A stretch of DNA of 64,000 nt from Hyphomicrobiales bacterium (GTDB taxonomy: Bacteria > Pseudomonadota > Alphaproteobacteria > Rhizobiales > Beijerinckiaceae): positions 1,364,001 through 1,428,000 of the forward strand of contig JAFLCX010000001.1 in NCBI GenBank assembly GCA_017302635.1. Reading direction: 5' to 3'. Shown here one piece after another: positions 29,011 to 37,689 of this stretch. The notes below the pieces were generated by a model that was not told the DNA's origin, searched no databases, and worked only from the letters and a program-made list of their open reading frames with translations. Made by a program: the position numbers and the translations under genes. Positions within the stretch are counted from its first letter, which is position 1. Every line of letters begins with the position of its first letter.

Positions 29011-29982
29011 TCAGCGGATCTTTTCCGGCTCCACATTGCCCGGCGCGGGCGGAATGCTCCGACGTCCGAAATCCGGAGCCGGCGTTTCCTGCCCCGAGGC
29101 GATGATGCCGCGTCGGATGGTGCGCGTACGGGTGAACAATTCGTGCAGCCCGTCGCCGTCACCCCAGCGGATCATGCGCTGGAGCGCGAGCAGATCCTCG
29201 TTGAACCGCCCGAGCATTTCCAGCACTGCATCCTTGTTCGTGAGGAACACGTCGCGCCACATCGTGGGGTCGGAGGCGGCGATGCGCGTGAAATCGCGAA
29301 AACCGCCGGCTGAGAACTTGATCACCTCGCTCTGCGTCACCTTCTCCATATCCGCCGCCGTGCCGACGATGTTGTAGGCGATGAGATGCGGCACATGGGA
29401 GGTGATCGCGAGCACGAGATCATGATGCTCCGGCGTCATAATCTCGACATTGGCTCCCATCGCCTCCCAGAAGGCGCGGATGCGCGCAGTTGCCGCCTCA
29501 TCCGTCCCTTCGGGCGGGGTGAGAATCGACCAGCGATTGACGAAGAGTTCGGCAAAGCCCGCTTCCGGCCCCGAATGCTCGGTGCCTGCCACCGGATGGG
29601 CCGGGACGAAGGCGATACCTTTCGGCAGATGCGGCGCGACATCGCGCACGACCGACCCCTTGACCGAGCCGACGTCCGAGACGATTGCACCTTTCGCCAG
29701 ATGCGGCCCGATGGCGGCGGCGAGCGCGCCATTCGCCATCACCGGCACGCACAGGATGACATGATCAGCCTCCACAACGGCCTTCGAGGCGTCGCCGGTG
29801 ACCCGATCCGCGAGGCCGAGCGCCGTGACACGTGCCCGCACGTCGGCATCGCGATCAACCGCGACAATTTCCTCGGCGAGCCCGTGCTTGCGTGCGGCAC
29901 GCGCGATCGAGGAACCGATCAGTCCGACGCCGATGATGACCAGCCGCTTGAAGGGCGTAAAGCCCGGTTTTCCGGCACTCAT
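29011..29982 (-). CDS. tyrC: Prephenate/arogenate (cyclohexadienyl) dehydrogenase
   Basis: 323 residues. It oxidatively decarboxylates prephenate or arogenate toward tyrosine. The Rossmann motif [17 protein letters not shown] is near 15-31; [24 protein letters not shown] and [12 protein letters not shown] are family blocks holding the catalytic histidines. No ACT or chorismate mutase domain is fused, so it is the stand-alone TyrC/TyrA type. Its ATG overlaps the hisC stop by four bases. It is the last gene of the chorismate mutase-hisC-tyrC operon, so the three should serve phenylalanine and tyrosine synthesis together. Confidence 0.94.
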   Translation of the reverse strand: MSAGKPGFTPFKRLVIIGVGLIGSSIARAARKHGLAEEIVAVDRDADVRARVTALGLADRVTGDASKAVVEADHVILCVPVMANGALAAAIGPHLAKGAIVSDVGSVKGSVVRDVAPHLPKGIAFVPAHPVAGTEHSGPEAGFAELFVNRWSILTPPEGTDEAATARIRAFWEAMGANVEIMTPEHHDLVLAITSHVPHLIAYNIVGTAADMEKVTQSEVIKFSAGGFRDFTRIAASDPTMWRDVFLTNKDAVLEMLGRFNEDLLALQRMIRWGDGDGLHELFTRTRTIRRGIIASGQETPAPDFGRRSIPPAPGNVEPEKIR

Positions 29983-31088
29983 CGCGCGGCCTCGTCCAGA
30001 AATGCTTTCAGATGCGTCAGCACGGCCATGTTTGCCTCGGCACTGCCGATGGTGAGGCGCAGCGCGCCCGGCAGGCCATAAGCCTCCATGCGGCGCAGGA
30101 TCACGCCCTTAGAGGTGAGATACTCATCGGCATCCGGTGCGCGTTTTCCTGGCTTGTCCGGGAAATGCACCAGCACGAAATTCCCCACCGAGGGCGTGAC
30201 TTTCAGCCCGAGCGCCGCGAGGTCACGGCTCATTTTCGCGAGCCATTCCTCGTTGTGGAGAATAGCCTTTTCCTCATGCGCGCGGTCGTTGATCGCGGCG
30301 ATGCCGGCGGCAATTGCCGGCCCGTTCATGTTGAAGGGCCCGCGAATGCGGTTGATCGTATCCACCACCGCTTCCGGGCCGTAAAGCCAGCCGATCCGCA
30401 GATTGGCGAGCCCGTGGATTTTCGAGAAGGTGCGCGTCATCACCACGTTCTCGGCACTCGCGACCAGTTCCAGCCCCGAGGCATAATCGTTGCGCCGCAC
30501 ATATTCGGCATAGGCCGCGTCGAGCACCAGCAGGATATCCGGTCGCAGCCCGGCATGCAGGCGTTTCACCTCGTCGAAGGGCAGGTAGGTGCCGGTCGGG
30601 TTGTTGGGGTTCGCAAGGAACACCATTTTCGTCTTCGGCGTCACGCGGCCAAGCATCGCATCAACATCGGTGACGAGGTTCTTCTCGGGTGCGACGACCG
30701 GCGAGGCACCCGCCGCGAGGATGGCGATCTTGTAGACGAGAAATCCGTGCTGCGAATAAAGCCCTTCATCACCGGGCCCGAGATAGGCATTGGCGAGAAG
30801 CGTAAGCAACTCATCCGAGCCCGCGCCGCAGATGATGCGGTTTGCGTCGAGCCCGTAGCGGCCGGCAATCGCCGCGCGCAGGGCGGTCGCAGAGCCATCC
30901 GGATAAAGCTCCAGCGTGCCAGCACTCGCCTTGAACGCCTCGATCGCCTGGGGTGAAGGGCCAAGTGGCGTCTCGTTCGAGGACAGCTTGAAAAGCTTGA
31001 CCCCGGCGGGAGCCTTCGATTTCCCCGGCATATAAGCTTCGATCTTCGCAATTCCGGGGCGGGCGACGGGCTTCAGGGCAGGCGACAT
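29979..31088 (-). CDS. hisC: Histidinol-phosphate/aromatic aminotransferase (HisC family)
   Basis: 369 residues, PLP-dependent class I/II fold. [18 protein letters not shown] at the N-terminus and [13 protein letters not shown] are HisC-type; the PLP lysine lies in [15 protein letters not shown]. In this operon, beside chorismate mutase and prephenate dehydrogenase, it most likely transaminates aromatic keto acids, with histidinol-phosphate activity possible. Whether a second hisC sits in a histidine operon cannot be known here. It overlaps tyrC by four bases and follows the chorismate mutase gene by 69 bp. Confidence 0.93.
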   Translation of the reverse strand: MSPALKPVARPGIAKIEAYMPGKSKAPAGVKLFKLSSNETPLGPSPQAIEAFKASAGTLELYPDGSATALRAAIAGRYGLDANRIICGAGSDELLTLLANAYLGPGDEGLYSQHGFLVYKIAILAAGASPVVAPEKNLVTDVDAMLGRVTPKTKMVFLANPNNPTGTYLPFDEVKRLHAGLRPDILLVLDAAYAEYVRRNDYASGLELVASAENVVMTRTFSKIHGLANLRIGWLYGPEAVVDTINRIRGPFNMNGPAIAAGIAAINDRAHEEKAILHNEEWLAKMSRDLAALGLKVTPSVGNFVLVHFPDKPGKRAPDADEYLTSKGVILRRMEAYGLPGALRLTIGSAEANMAVLTHLKAFLDEAAR

Positions 31089-31157
31089 CGACGGTGGGCC
31101 TTCTCTTCGATCGAAAAAACCCTCGCTGCCGCCGGCAGAAGGGGACGCCGCGGCTGC

Positions 31158-31994
31158 TCAGGCCTTGTTGCGGGGCGCGATGGCGGAATGCCGGGCGTGA
31201 CACCCGAGTTCCGCATAGCGGGATGGCCCGCATTTCGCCGTATTGAGCGCAGCAGTCAACCGCTCGGCCGAAATTTTAGTTTCATGCGCAACTAAAATCT
31301 GTGCGCCCTGCGCATTCCCTGCGGAGGCCACGAGTTCAGCTCCGATCTCGCGCAAGGCTGTATGCGCTTCGTTCCGCCAGCGCTCCAGCTGAAGCGAAGC
31401 CACGATCGTCTCGCGCGCCAGCCCCTCGTTCTGCGGCTTCGCGATCACATAGACCGGCAATCCGGCGGGATGACCGGGCCGATCGGCGAAGGGCAGCCGC
31501 GCGATGATCTTCGGTGCTTGCGGCCGGGCGAGGCCCTCCCACCACGCGCCAAGCCCCGGTGCCTGCGCGATGAGGAACACGCCGAGGTCGCCTGCCGCTT
31601 CGTCCACGGCGCGGATCACTGCCTTCGCGTCTCCCGCCGGTGCGAAAGGGACGGTGAAGCCGAAATGGAAGCGCATGCTCTCCCGGATCGGGATTTCCCC
31701 GCCCGAGATATCGGCATGCACGGTGTAGGGCACCTGCGTGTAGGTCGAGGTTGCGAGAATGATCCGCCAGATATTCTCCGGCACATCCACCGGCCAGCGC
31801 CCGCAATCCTTTTCGATGATGGCGCGCATCAGAGCCGCCTCGCGGTCGGGCCGGAATGCCGAGCCGACATCGCCCGCCGCCTTCTTGACCTCGATGACCC
31901 GCCCGACAACCTCCCCGCGCTCCACCAGCAGCTTGTGCATCTCGCTGTCGATCCGGTCGATTTCAACGCGCAACTGACTGAGTGTGTTCGACAT
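31158..31994 (-). CDS. Chorismate mutase (AroQ domain) with C-terminal extension
   Basis: 278 residues. The N-terminal 90 residues are an AroQ-type helical chorismate mutase (LRVEIDRIDSEMHKLLVERGEVV, then VKKAAGD and REAALMRAI), converting chorismate to prephenate. Residues about 95-278 form a second domain of unknown function rich in short strands; it does not look like prephenate dehydratase (no TRF motif seen). The family with this long extension is common beside hisC and tyrC in Rhizobiales. It starts the aromatic operon and diverges from metX; their 195-bp shared region holds operator-like repeats. Confidence 0.88.
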   Translation of the reverse strand: MSNTLSQLRVEIDRIDSEMHKLLVERGEVVGRVIEVKKAAGDVGSAFRPDREAALMRAIIEKDCGRWPVDVPENIWRIILATSTYTQVPYTVHADISGGEIPIRESMRFHFGFTVPFAPAGDAKAVIRAVDEAAGDLGVFLIAQAPGLGAWWEGLARPQAPKIIARLPFADRPGHPAGLPVYVIAKPQNEGLARETIVASLQLERWRNEAHTALREIGAELVASAGNAQGAQILVAHETKISAERLTAALNTAKCGPSRYAELGCHARHSAIAPRNKA

Positions 31995-32028
31995 GAAGAA
32001 CGGCTTTCGGGCTTTTTCAGTGGAACCA

Positions 32029-32167
32029 TCTTGTTAGGTTGAAAACCATGCCTCCGACAAGTTTTTCACGGCAGGCTGTGCGTGCCGGATAAAACACTTG
32101 TTCGTTTGAGCGGACGAGTTTAGATGATATACAGAACTTGTCCGTAAGACCGGACAATGTTTTTCAC
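32029..32167. promoter_or_regulatory. Tandem operator-like dyads between the chorismate mutase gene and metX
   Basis: Two 24-bp dyads begin exactly 40 bp apart. Copy 1 (32096-32119) has arms ACTTGTTCG and CGGACGAGT; copy 2 (32136-32159) has ACTTGTCCG and CGGACAATG; each has a 6-nt centre. A degenerate third element has arms near 32030-32038 and 32054-32062. Also, CCGACAAG-TTTTTCAC (32054-32069) recurs as CGGACAATGTTTTTCAC (32151-32167). Copy 1 covers the predicted -35 and copy 2 the predicted start point. The same arms could also form alternative RNA hairpins, the last followed by a T run. Confidence 0.65.
32106..32133 (+). promoter_or_regulatory. Possible metX promoter
   Basis: TTGAGC (32106-32111) and TATACA (32128-32133) are 16 bp apart. 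The -35 lies inside dyad copy 1 and the predicted start inside copy 2, leaving a leader of about 50 nt before the metX ATG. An alternative start point further upstream cannot be excluded. Confidence 0.45.
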
Positions 32168-32189
32168 TTCTCCAAGAGGCTTTGAAGGC

Positions 32190-33338
32190 ATGGCGCGCAA
32201 GCACAACGAGGCGGATGATCCGCAATCGCTGGTCTTGCGTCTGCCGGCCAGCACGCCGCTGCCGCTGGAGAGCGGGCTCGATCTCGCGCCGCTGCAGATC
32301 GCCTACCAGACCTATGGCACGCTCAATGCCGCCAAAAGCAACGCCGTGCTGATCTGCCATGCCCTGACCGGCGACCAGCATGTTGCGAGTGAGAACCCGG
32401 TCACGCGCAAGCCGGGTTGGTGGGCCAACATGATCGGGCCAGGCAAGCCGATCGATACCAACCGCTATTTTGTTATCTGTTCCAATGTCATCGGCGGTTG
32501 CATGGGGTCCTCTGGACCCGCCAATACCGATGCCGCGACGGGCATGCCCTTCGGCACCGATTTCCCCGTGATCACCATTTCCGACATGGTGCGCGCACAG
32601 GCGCGCCTGATCGATCATCTCGGGATCGAAACGTTGCTCGGTGTTGTGGGCGGCTCGATGGGTGGAATGCAGGTTCTGGCCTGGGCCTCCTTGTTTTCCG
32701 AGCGCGTTTTCGCGGCCATGCCGATCGCCTGCGCGGCCAAGCATTCAGCGCAGAACATCGCCTTCCACGAGGTCGGCCGGCAGGCCGTGATGGCGGACCC
32801 CGACTGGCGGCGCGGCCGCTATTTCGAGGCCGGCGTCGAGCCGGTCAAAGGCCTCTCGGTCGCGCGGATGGGCGCGCACATTACCTACCTCTCCGAGAGC
32901 GCGCTGCAGCGCAAATTCGGACGCAAATTGCAGGATCGCGCCGCGCCCACCTTCTCGTTCGATGCTGATTTTCAGGTGGAATCCTACCTGCGCTATCAGG
33001 GTATGAGCTTTGTCGAGCGTTTTGATGCCAACTCCTATCTCTACCTCACGCGGGCGATGGATTATTTCGATCTCGCTGCGGATAATGGTGGCTCGCTGGC
33101 GGCAGCCTTCCGCAAGACGAAAACCCGGTTCTGCCTCGTATCCTTCACATCTGACTGGCTTTTTCCCACCACTGACAGCCGCCAGATTGTCCATGCCCTC
33201 AACGCCAATGCGGCGCCGGTTTCATTTGTCGAGATCGAGAGCGACAAGGGGCATGATGCTTTCCTGCTCGACGAGCCGACCCTGTTTCGTACCGCGCATG
33301 GCTTTCTTGATGCCGCGGCCTCCGCTCGCGGATTGTGA
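32190..33338 (+). CDS. metX: Homoserine O-acetyltransferase MetX
   Basis: 382 residues, alpha/beta hydrolase fold. It acylates homoserine, the entry step to methionine. The nucleophile Ser156 lies in GGSMGG, with Asp322 (SFTSDWLFP) and His355 (DKGHDAFL) completing the triad. ATG 32190 is preferred because AGAGG lies 10 nt upstream; a longer frame starts at 32157 inside the operator region. metW follows after 6 bp, the usual pair. Whether the acyl donor is acetyl-CoA or succinyl-CoA cannot be decided by eye. No SAM riboswitch was found; instead two dyads cover the promoter. Confidence 0.95.
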   Translation: MARKHNEADDPQSLVLRLPASTPLPLESGLDLAPLQIAYQTYGTLNAAKSNAVLICHALTGDQHVASENPVTRKPGWWANMIGPGKPIDTNRYFVICSNVIGGCMGSSGPANTDAATGMPFGTDFPVITISDMVRAQARLIDHLGIETLLGVVGGSMGGMQVLAWASLFSERVFAAMPIACAAKHSAQNIAFHEVGRQAVMADPDWRRGRYFEAGVEPVKGLSVARMGAHITYLSESALQRKFGRKLQDRAAPTFSFDADFQVESYLRYQGMSFVERFDANSYLYLTRAMDYFDLAADNGGSLAAAFRKTKTRFCLVSFTSDWLFPTTDSRQIVHALNANAAPVSFVEIESDKGHDAFLLDEPTLFRTAHGFLDAAASARGL

Positions 33339-33344
33339 GGCAGC

Positions 33345-33965
33345 ATGAGCGTCGAGAATTCCGTTATCCGCGCCGATCATCGCCTGCTCGCCGATATGGT
33401 GGAAGCGGGGACGCGCGTGCTCGATGTCGGCTGTGGCGATGGCGATCTCCTCGCCTACCTTGCCAAGGCCAAGCGCGTGGATGCGCGCGGCATCGAAATC
33501 TCGCGCGAGGGCGTCGCGGCCTGTGTCTCGAAAGGGCTGGCTGTCATTCAAGGCGACGCGGATACCGACCTGTTCGAGTATCCGGACAACTGCTTCGATT
33601 ACGTCATCCTCTCGCAGACATTGCAGGCCACGCGCCGGCCGCGCGTCGTGGTGGAACAGATGCTGCGGATCGCGAAGAACGCGATCGTTTCGTTTCCGAA
33701 TTTTGGACACTGGCGCATCCGCGCGAGCCTCCTCTTCCAAGGCCGGATGCCCGTCAACGAGAACCTGCCGGATAGCTGGTACGACACGCCGAACATCCAT
33801 TTCTGCACCATTCGCGACTTCGTGGCCCTCGCCGACGAGGTTCAGGCCAAGATCGTGCGGGCCGAAGCTCTGGATGCGGCCGGCAAGCCCGTTCGGGTCG
33901 CCATGCCCTGGTGGTTCTGGAACCTGATGGGCGAACAGGGAATTTTCTGGTTGGCGCGGAAATAA
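33345..33965 (+). CDS. metW: Methionine biosynthesis protein MetW
   Basis: 206 residues with a SAM-methyltransferase-like fold: VLDVGCGDGDLLAYLAK, then the MetW marker DYVILSQTLQATRRPRVVVEQMLRI and VSFPNFGHWRIRASLLF. MetW is needed with MetX for homoserine acylation in several proteobacteria. It follows metX by 6 bp and should be co-transcribed. Its last 124 bp, including the stop, are also read on the opposite strand as the tail of the neighbouring methyltransferase gene, which is unusual. Confidence 0.95.
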   Translation: MSVENSVIRADHRLLADMVEAGTRVLDVGCGDGDLLAYLAKAKRVDARGIEISREGVAACVSKGLAVIQGDADTDLFEYPDNCFDYVILSQTLQATRRPRVVVEQMLRIAKNAIVSFPNFGHWRIRASLLFQGRMPVNENLPDSWYDTPNIHFCTIRDFVALADEVQAKIVRAEALDAAGKPVRVAMPWWFWNLMGEQGIFWLARK

Positions 33966-34723
33966 TTGTTATACTTCAGGAGTGTTTTTCCGGCTGCCGT
34001 CCCTCCGCTCGGCACGAGCACGGGCTGCAAGAGGCCCCGCACCCGGATCAACTTGCCTGCCAAAGCCGGGCGATAGACCTGTTTCGTGGCCTCGATGATG
34101 TGCAGCCCCGCGAAAGGCAGAGCGAGACTCGCGCCGAACCTTTCCCATGCAAAAGCGGTTTTCAGCATGAAGCGCCGCGCGATCGGCGGCATGTAGAGCG
34201 CCTCGCCCCAATGCGTGGGCGTGAAGAGGGCATGGCGGAGCAATTCGGTCAGCTGGCGCTTCGAATAGGGCTGCCCCGCGCCGAAAGGCGTCGCATCGTG
34301 CCGTGCCCAGGCTCCGCGCCGGTTCGGCACCACAATCATCACATGCCCGCCCGGTGCGAGGACGCGCCAGATTTCCCCCATCAGCGCGGAAGGATCATCG
34401 GAAACCTCGAGCGCATGGATCAGCAGCACCCGGTCAAACACCGAATCGCGCAAAGGCAGCTCCGAACTTTCGACAAGCGATACCGCCGAGAGCATGCCCT
34501 TCGGCCAGGGCGCCACGCCCTGCCGCGCCGGCATGAAGGCGATGGTGCGTTCCGTTCCTTCGCGGAGTTCATCGAGATAGGGAATCGCATAACCGGCCCC
34601 CAGCACGGCAAGGCCGGAAAGGCTTTGCCAGCGCTGCTGGATCGCCCTCAGGACGACAGTCCGCGCCACCTGCCCGAGCGGGCTGGCATAGAAGTTCCTC
34701 AGATCGATCACATCGGGTTGCAT
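33842..34723 (-). CDS. Class I SAM-dependent methyltransferase with an antisense C-terminal tail
   Basis: 293 residues. The pattern MQPDVIDLRNFYASPLGQVARTV, LAVLGAGYAIPYLDEL, ALEVSDDPSALMGEIWRVLAPGGHVMIVVPNRRGAWAR and ALYMPPIARRFMLKTAFAWER matches a rhizobial methyltransferase family found beside gloB. As I recall, relatives end near 250 residues. Here the frame continues about 41 residues through the complement of the metW 3' end. One extra A in the A5 run (T5 on the plus strand, 33985-33989) would instead lead to a TAA at 33971-33969, just clear of metW. The substrate is unknown. It diverges from gloB. Confidence 0.8.
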   Translation of the reverse strand: MQPDVIDLRNFYASPLGQVARTVVLRAIQQRWQSLSGLAVLGAGYAIPYLDELREGTERTIAFMPARQGVAPWPKGMLSAVSLVESSELPLRDSVFDRVLLIHALEVSDDPSALMGEIWRVLAPGGHVMIVVPNRRGAWARHDATPFGAGQPYSKRQLTELLRHALFTPTHWGEALYMPPIARRFMLKTAFAWERFGASLALPFAGLHIIEATKQVYRPALAGKLIRVRGLLQPVLVPSGGTAAGKTLLKYNNYFRANQKIPCSPIRFQNHQGMATRTGLPAASRASARTILA

Positions 34724-34803
34724 CGAGGCGCATCACTCCGCTGGACTTGGGATCGGAGGCAGGCAAGAATGCTCCATTCCCCGAAACTCGATTGAGGATA
34801 GCG

Positions 34804-35523
34804 ATGGAGATCGCGCTTTTCACCTGTCTTTCCGACAATTACGCGGCTCTTCTGCGTGACGAGGCGACAGGCACGGTCGCACTCGTTGATGCGCCTGCCG
34901 CCGAGCCGGTGATCGTGGAGCTTGAACGGCGTGGCTGGGGGCTTGATGTCATTCTCGTCACGCACCAGCACCATGATCATATCGAAGGGATTCCATCGCT
35001 CGTCGCGCGTTATGGCGCAAAGGTCGTGGCACCTCGCCTCGCTGAGCAGGCGCTGCCGGATGCAGATCGTTTCGTCGGCGAAGGGGATATTGTCGAGATC
35101 GGGGCCCTGCGCGCAGAAGTCTGGGAGACGCCCGGCCATTGCACGGATCATGTCAGCTATCATTTTGCCAGCGAAAAGGTCATTTTCGTTGGCGATACGA
35201 TGTTCACCATGGGATGCGGGCGGATTTTCAGCCCTCCGCCGGAAAAGCTGCACGCTTCGCTCCAGCGCATCGCCGCACTGCCCGGCGAAACACAAGTTTA
35301 TTCCGGGCATGAATATACCCTCGCCAATGCCCGGTTCTGTGCGCATGTCGAGCCGGATAATCCGCAGGTCGCGGCGCGCCTCAAGTCGGTCGAGGCCGCG
35401 CGCGCCGCAGGAATTCCCACCGTCCCCACAACCATCGCCGAGGAGCGCGCGACCAACGTCTTCTTGCGCGCAACGGATGTGGCTGAATTTGCCGCGCGGC
35501 GCGAAGCCAAGAACCGATTTTGA
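34804..35523 (+). CDS. gloB: Hydroxyacylglutathione hydrolase (glyoxalase II)
   Basis: 239 residues, metallo-beta-lactamase fold. It hydrolyses S-lactoylglutathione to lactate and glutathione, the last step of methylglyoxal detoxification. Metal ligands are visible: His54, His56, Asp58, His59 (THQHHDH), His112 (TPGHCTDH), Asp131 (VGDTMF) and His169 (SGHEYT). The C-terminal substrate domain is present, and the length is slightly short of the usual 250. The ATG at 34804 begins the conserved N-terminus. A cupin gene follows after 6 bp and a GNAT gene after that, so the three form an operon. Confidence 0.95.
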   Translation: MEIALFTCLSDNYAALLRDEATGTVALVDAPAAEPVIVELERRGWGLDVILVTHQHHDHIEGIPSLVARYGAKVVAPRLAEQALPDADRFVGEGDIVEIGALRAEVWETPGHCTDHVSYHFASEKVIFVGDTMFTMGCGRIFSPPPEKLHASLQRIAALPGETQVYSGHEYTLANARFCAHVEPDNPQVAARLKSVEAARAAGIPTVPTTIAEERATNVFLRATDVAEFAARREAKNRF

Positions 35524-35529
35524 GGCGCT

Positions 35530-35985
35530 ATGTTCGATCAAGGCCTTTCCGCCCGCGAGATCATTCGTCTGCTGGACTTGCAACCGCATCCGGAAGGCGG
35601 GCATTTCCGCGAGACGTTCCGCGATTCCCGGACGGATGCTTCCGGCCGCTCGCTCGGCACGGCGATCTATTATCTGCTGGAAGCGGGCGAAACCTCGGAA
35701 TGGCATCGCTGTGATGCCGCCGAGATCTGGCATTATTATGCTGGCGCGCCGCTCGTGATCACGATCAGCCCGAACGGACATGATGCCTCGGCGCATCACC
35801 TGGGGCCCCATCTCGCCACCGGCCAGCGCCCGCAAATCGTGGTCGAGAAGGATTTCTGGCAGAGCGCCACCTCGCTTGGCGCCTGGACGCTTGTCGGTTG
35901 CACGGTGGCGCCCGGCTTTACTTTCGAAGGGTTTGAGATGGCTCCGAAGGACTGGCGGCCCACCCCGCGCAGGAGCGGTGCATGA
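35530..35985 (+). CDS. Cupin_5 (DUF985) family protein
   Basis: 151 residues of the DUF985/Cupin_5 family: LDLQPHPEGGHFRETFRDSR, GTAIYYLLEAGETSEWHRCDAAEIWHYYAGAPL and GCTVAPGFTFEGFEMA. The His and Glu residues in WHRCDAAEIWHYY are the likely metal ligands of the cupin barrel. The reaction is unknown. It sits 6 bp after gloB, and its stop overlaps the GNAT start (ATGA). Many Rhizobiales have this gene beside gloB, which hints at a carbonyl or sugar detoxification role, but that is inference. Confidence 0.87.
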   Translation: MFDQGLSAREIIRLLDLQPHPEGGHFRETFRDSRTDASGRSLGTAIYYLLEAGETSEWHRCDAAEIWHYYAGAPLVITISPNGHDASAHHLGPHLATGQRPQIVVEKDFWQSATSLGAWTLVGCTVAPGFTFEGFEMAPKDWRPTPRRSGA

Positions 35986-36749
35986 CGTCGGCGCTGTTCG
36001 GACCGCTCGCCGAAGTCGCAGCCTGCGAGGAGCGCATCGTCAATTGCTGGCCGGCACCGAGCACCCTGTTGATCGAGGGTTTCGCGGTCCGTTTCGCGAA
36101 CGGTTATTCCGGCCGGGCGAATTCGGCTTCCGCTGTGCGGATCGACGCCGATATCGACGAAAAGACGATTGCCACCATCGAAACGTTGTATCGCGAGGGA
36201 GGTCTGCCGCCCGTTTTCCGTGATACTCCCCTGATGAGCCGCGCGACCCGCGGACGGCTTGATCAACGCGGCTACCGGCTCAAGGATGCGAGCTTCGGCA
36301 TGATGGCTGATCTTACGGCGCGTTCCTTCACCCGCGGGGCGGATATCGAGATCGCACCGCGCGCGAGCGCCGAATGGCTCGATGGAGTTTCCCGGTTCCA
36401 GACGCCGGACAAGCGCTCGCCCGAGCATCTCAAGGCGATCGTCTGGGCCATCCGCGTGCCGACTGCTTTTGCGATCGTGCGGCAGGAGGGCCGCGCCATC
36501 GGCTTTGGCTGCATCGCGATCGATCGCGGTTACGCGGAGATCGCCTCGGTGATGCTCGACCCCGCAGCGCGCGGGCGCGGCATCGGGCGGGCTCTGGTCG
36601 AGACGCTGCTGGCTGAAGCCGTTGCCGCGGGAGCGAGGACCGGCTTCCTGCAGGTCGAGGTCAACAACCGCATCGCCAAGGCACTTTATGAGACGTTCGG
36701 TTATCGTGATCTCTACCGTTACGAGACGCTCTGGCTCCGAGAGAGTTGA
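35982..36749 (+). CDS. GNAT family N-acetyltransferase
   Basis: 255 residues. The C-terminal half is a GNAT domain with the acetyl-CoA loop VMLDPAARGRGIGRALVETLLAEA and the closing QVEVNNRIAKALYETFGYRDLYRYETLW. The N-terminal half (about 1-120) may be a degenerate second GNAT-like domain, as it has a similar layout (LLIEGFAVRFANGYSGRANS). The acceptor is unknown. Its ATG overlaps the cupin stop by four bases, placing it last in the gloB-cupin-GNAT operon. It converges with a transporter gene (3-bp gap). Confidence 0.87.
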   Translation: MTSALFGPLAEVAACEERIVNCWPAPSTLLIEGFAVRFANGYSGRANSASAVRIDADIDEKTIATIETLYREGGLPPVFRDTPLMSRATRGRLDQRGYRLKDASFGMMADLTARSFTRGADIEIAPRASAEWLDGVSRFQTPDKRSPEHLKAIVWAIRVPTAFAIVRQEGRAIGFGCIAIDRGYAEIASVMLDPAARGRGIGRALVETLLAEAVAAGARTGFLQVEVNNRIAKALYETFGYRDLYRYETLWLRES

Positions 36750-36752
36750 CGC

Positions 36753-37607
36753 TCATCCCTTCCGGGCGATCACCGCGCCGCAGACAATCAGTGCGCAGGC
36801 AGCCGCCAATCCCCACCCGGCCGGGGCATATCCGAACAGCACCAACAGCACGGTCGAGAGCACGGGCGTCGAGTAAGAGGCGACGCCAAGAAAGCTCACA
36901 TCGCCGCGCTTCATCCCGATATCCCACGAAATCAGCGCGAGGCCCTGCGAACCCAGACCGAGCCCGATGAGCCCGATGAGGTTGGCGCTGGACCAAGTCT
37001 CATACGGCGCCTCGAAGGCTCGATGCAGCAGATAGGCCAGCACACTCGCGACAAGAATGGTCACGCCGAGGCTTTCCGTGGATGAGGACACCACGAGCCG
37101 TGAGAGCACTGAATAACTCGCCCAGACAAAAGCCCCGAGCAAAGCGAGGCCGTAGCCGAGCCAGGCCGTGTCGCTGGTGCCGGAGCCGAGCTTTCCTCCG
37201 ACAAGCAACAGCAATGCGCCAAGCCCCATCAAGGCACCGATCAGATGCGCCGGCCGCAATCTTCCACCCGGCAACAGGGTCGCAAACAGCACGATCAGCA
37301 GCGGCCAGAGATAATGGATCAGGTTCGCTTCCGCCGGCGGTGCGAGCTTCAGGGCGGCGAAATAGATCACCGTATCGCCGAACGGTCCGTAGAGCCCCAA
37401 CAGGAAGGCGGGAAGCGACGGCTGGAGCTTCGCCCATTCTCGCCGCCAGATCGCCGGGCTGATGATCACGCATCCGCCAATCGCGAAACAGATCGATGTC
37501 GTCAGCAATGGCGGCATGGTGCCGGTCATCGCGGTGAAAAGCGCGAGCGTGGACCAGATGCCGATCGCACCGAGGCCGATGAGTGTGGGGCGGGAGAGGG
37601 CGTGCAT
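36753..37607 (-). CDS. DMT-superfamily exporter, YddG-like
   Basis: 284 residues with ten hydrophobic segments in two EamA repeats. The N-terminal TLIGLGAIGIWSTLALFTAMTGTMPPLLTTSICFAIGG and the block APPAEANLIHYLWPLLIVLFATLLPGG resemble YddG, an exporter of aromatic amino acids, and related amino acid exporters. The substrate remains open. It is not closely similar to the other EamA gene at 20562-21437. It stands alone, converging with the GNAT gene and separated from phaB by a strong terminator. Confidence 0.83.
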   Translation of the reverse strand: MHALSRPTLIGLGAIGIWSTLALFTAMTGTMPPLLTTSICFAIGGCVIISPAIWRREWAKLQPSLPAFLLGLYGPFGDTVIYFAALKLAPPAEANLIHYLWPLLIVLFATLLPGGRLRPAHLIGALMGLGALLLLVGGKLGSGTSDTAWLGYGLALLGAFVWASYSVLSRLVVSSSTESLGVTILVASVLAYLLHRAFEAPYETWSSANLIGLIGLGLGSQGLALISWDIGMKRGDVSFLGVASYSTPVLSTVLLVLFGYAPAGWGLAAACALIVCGAVIARKG

Positions 37608-37640
37608 CCGCCCTGCCTAGAGAGCGCGGGGGCAAAAGAA

Positions 37641-37662
37641 AAGGGCCGGATTTCCGGCCCTT
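37641..37662 (-). terminator. Rho-independent terminator downstream of phaB
   Basis: A 9-bp stem, AAGGGCCGG (37641-37649) and CCGGCCCTT (37654-37662), encloses loop ATTT. On the minus strand it is followed by TTTTCTTTTG. It ends the phaA-phaB transcript before the exporter gene. Confidence 0.85.
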
Positions 37663-37689
37663 CCAGTGAATGTCACGGGCGAACCCGCT

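Noticed and set aside
31995..32189. SAM-II or related SAM riboswitch upstream of metX
   Set aside because: I looked for the SAM-II pseudoknot pattern and its terminal GCTAAA element; the region instead holds operator-like dyads.
20562..37607. Two EamA/DMT transporter genes as a possible recent duplication
   Set aside because: The genes at 20562-21437 and 36753-37607 share fold but little sequence, so they are distant members of one superfamily.
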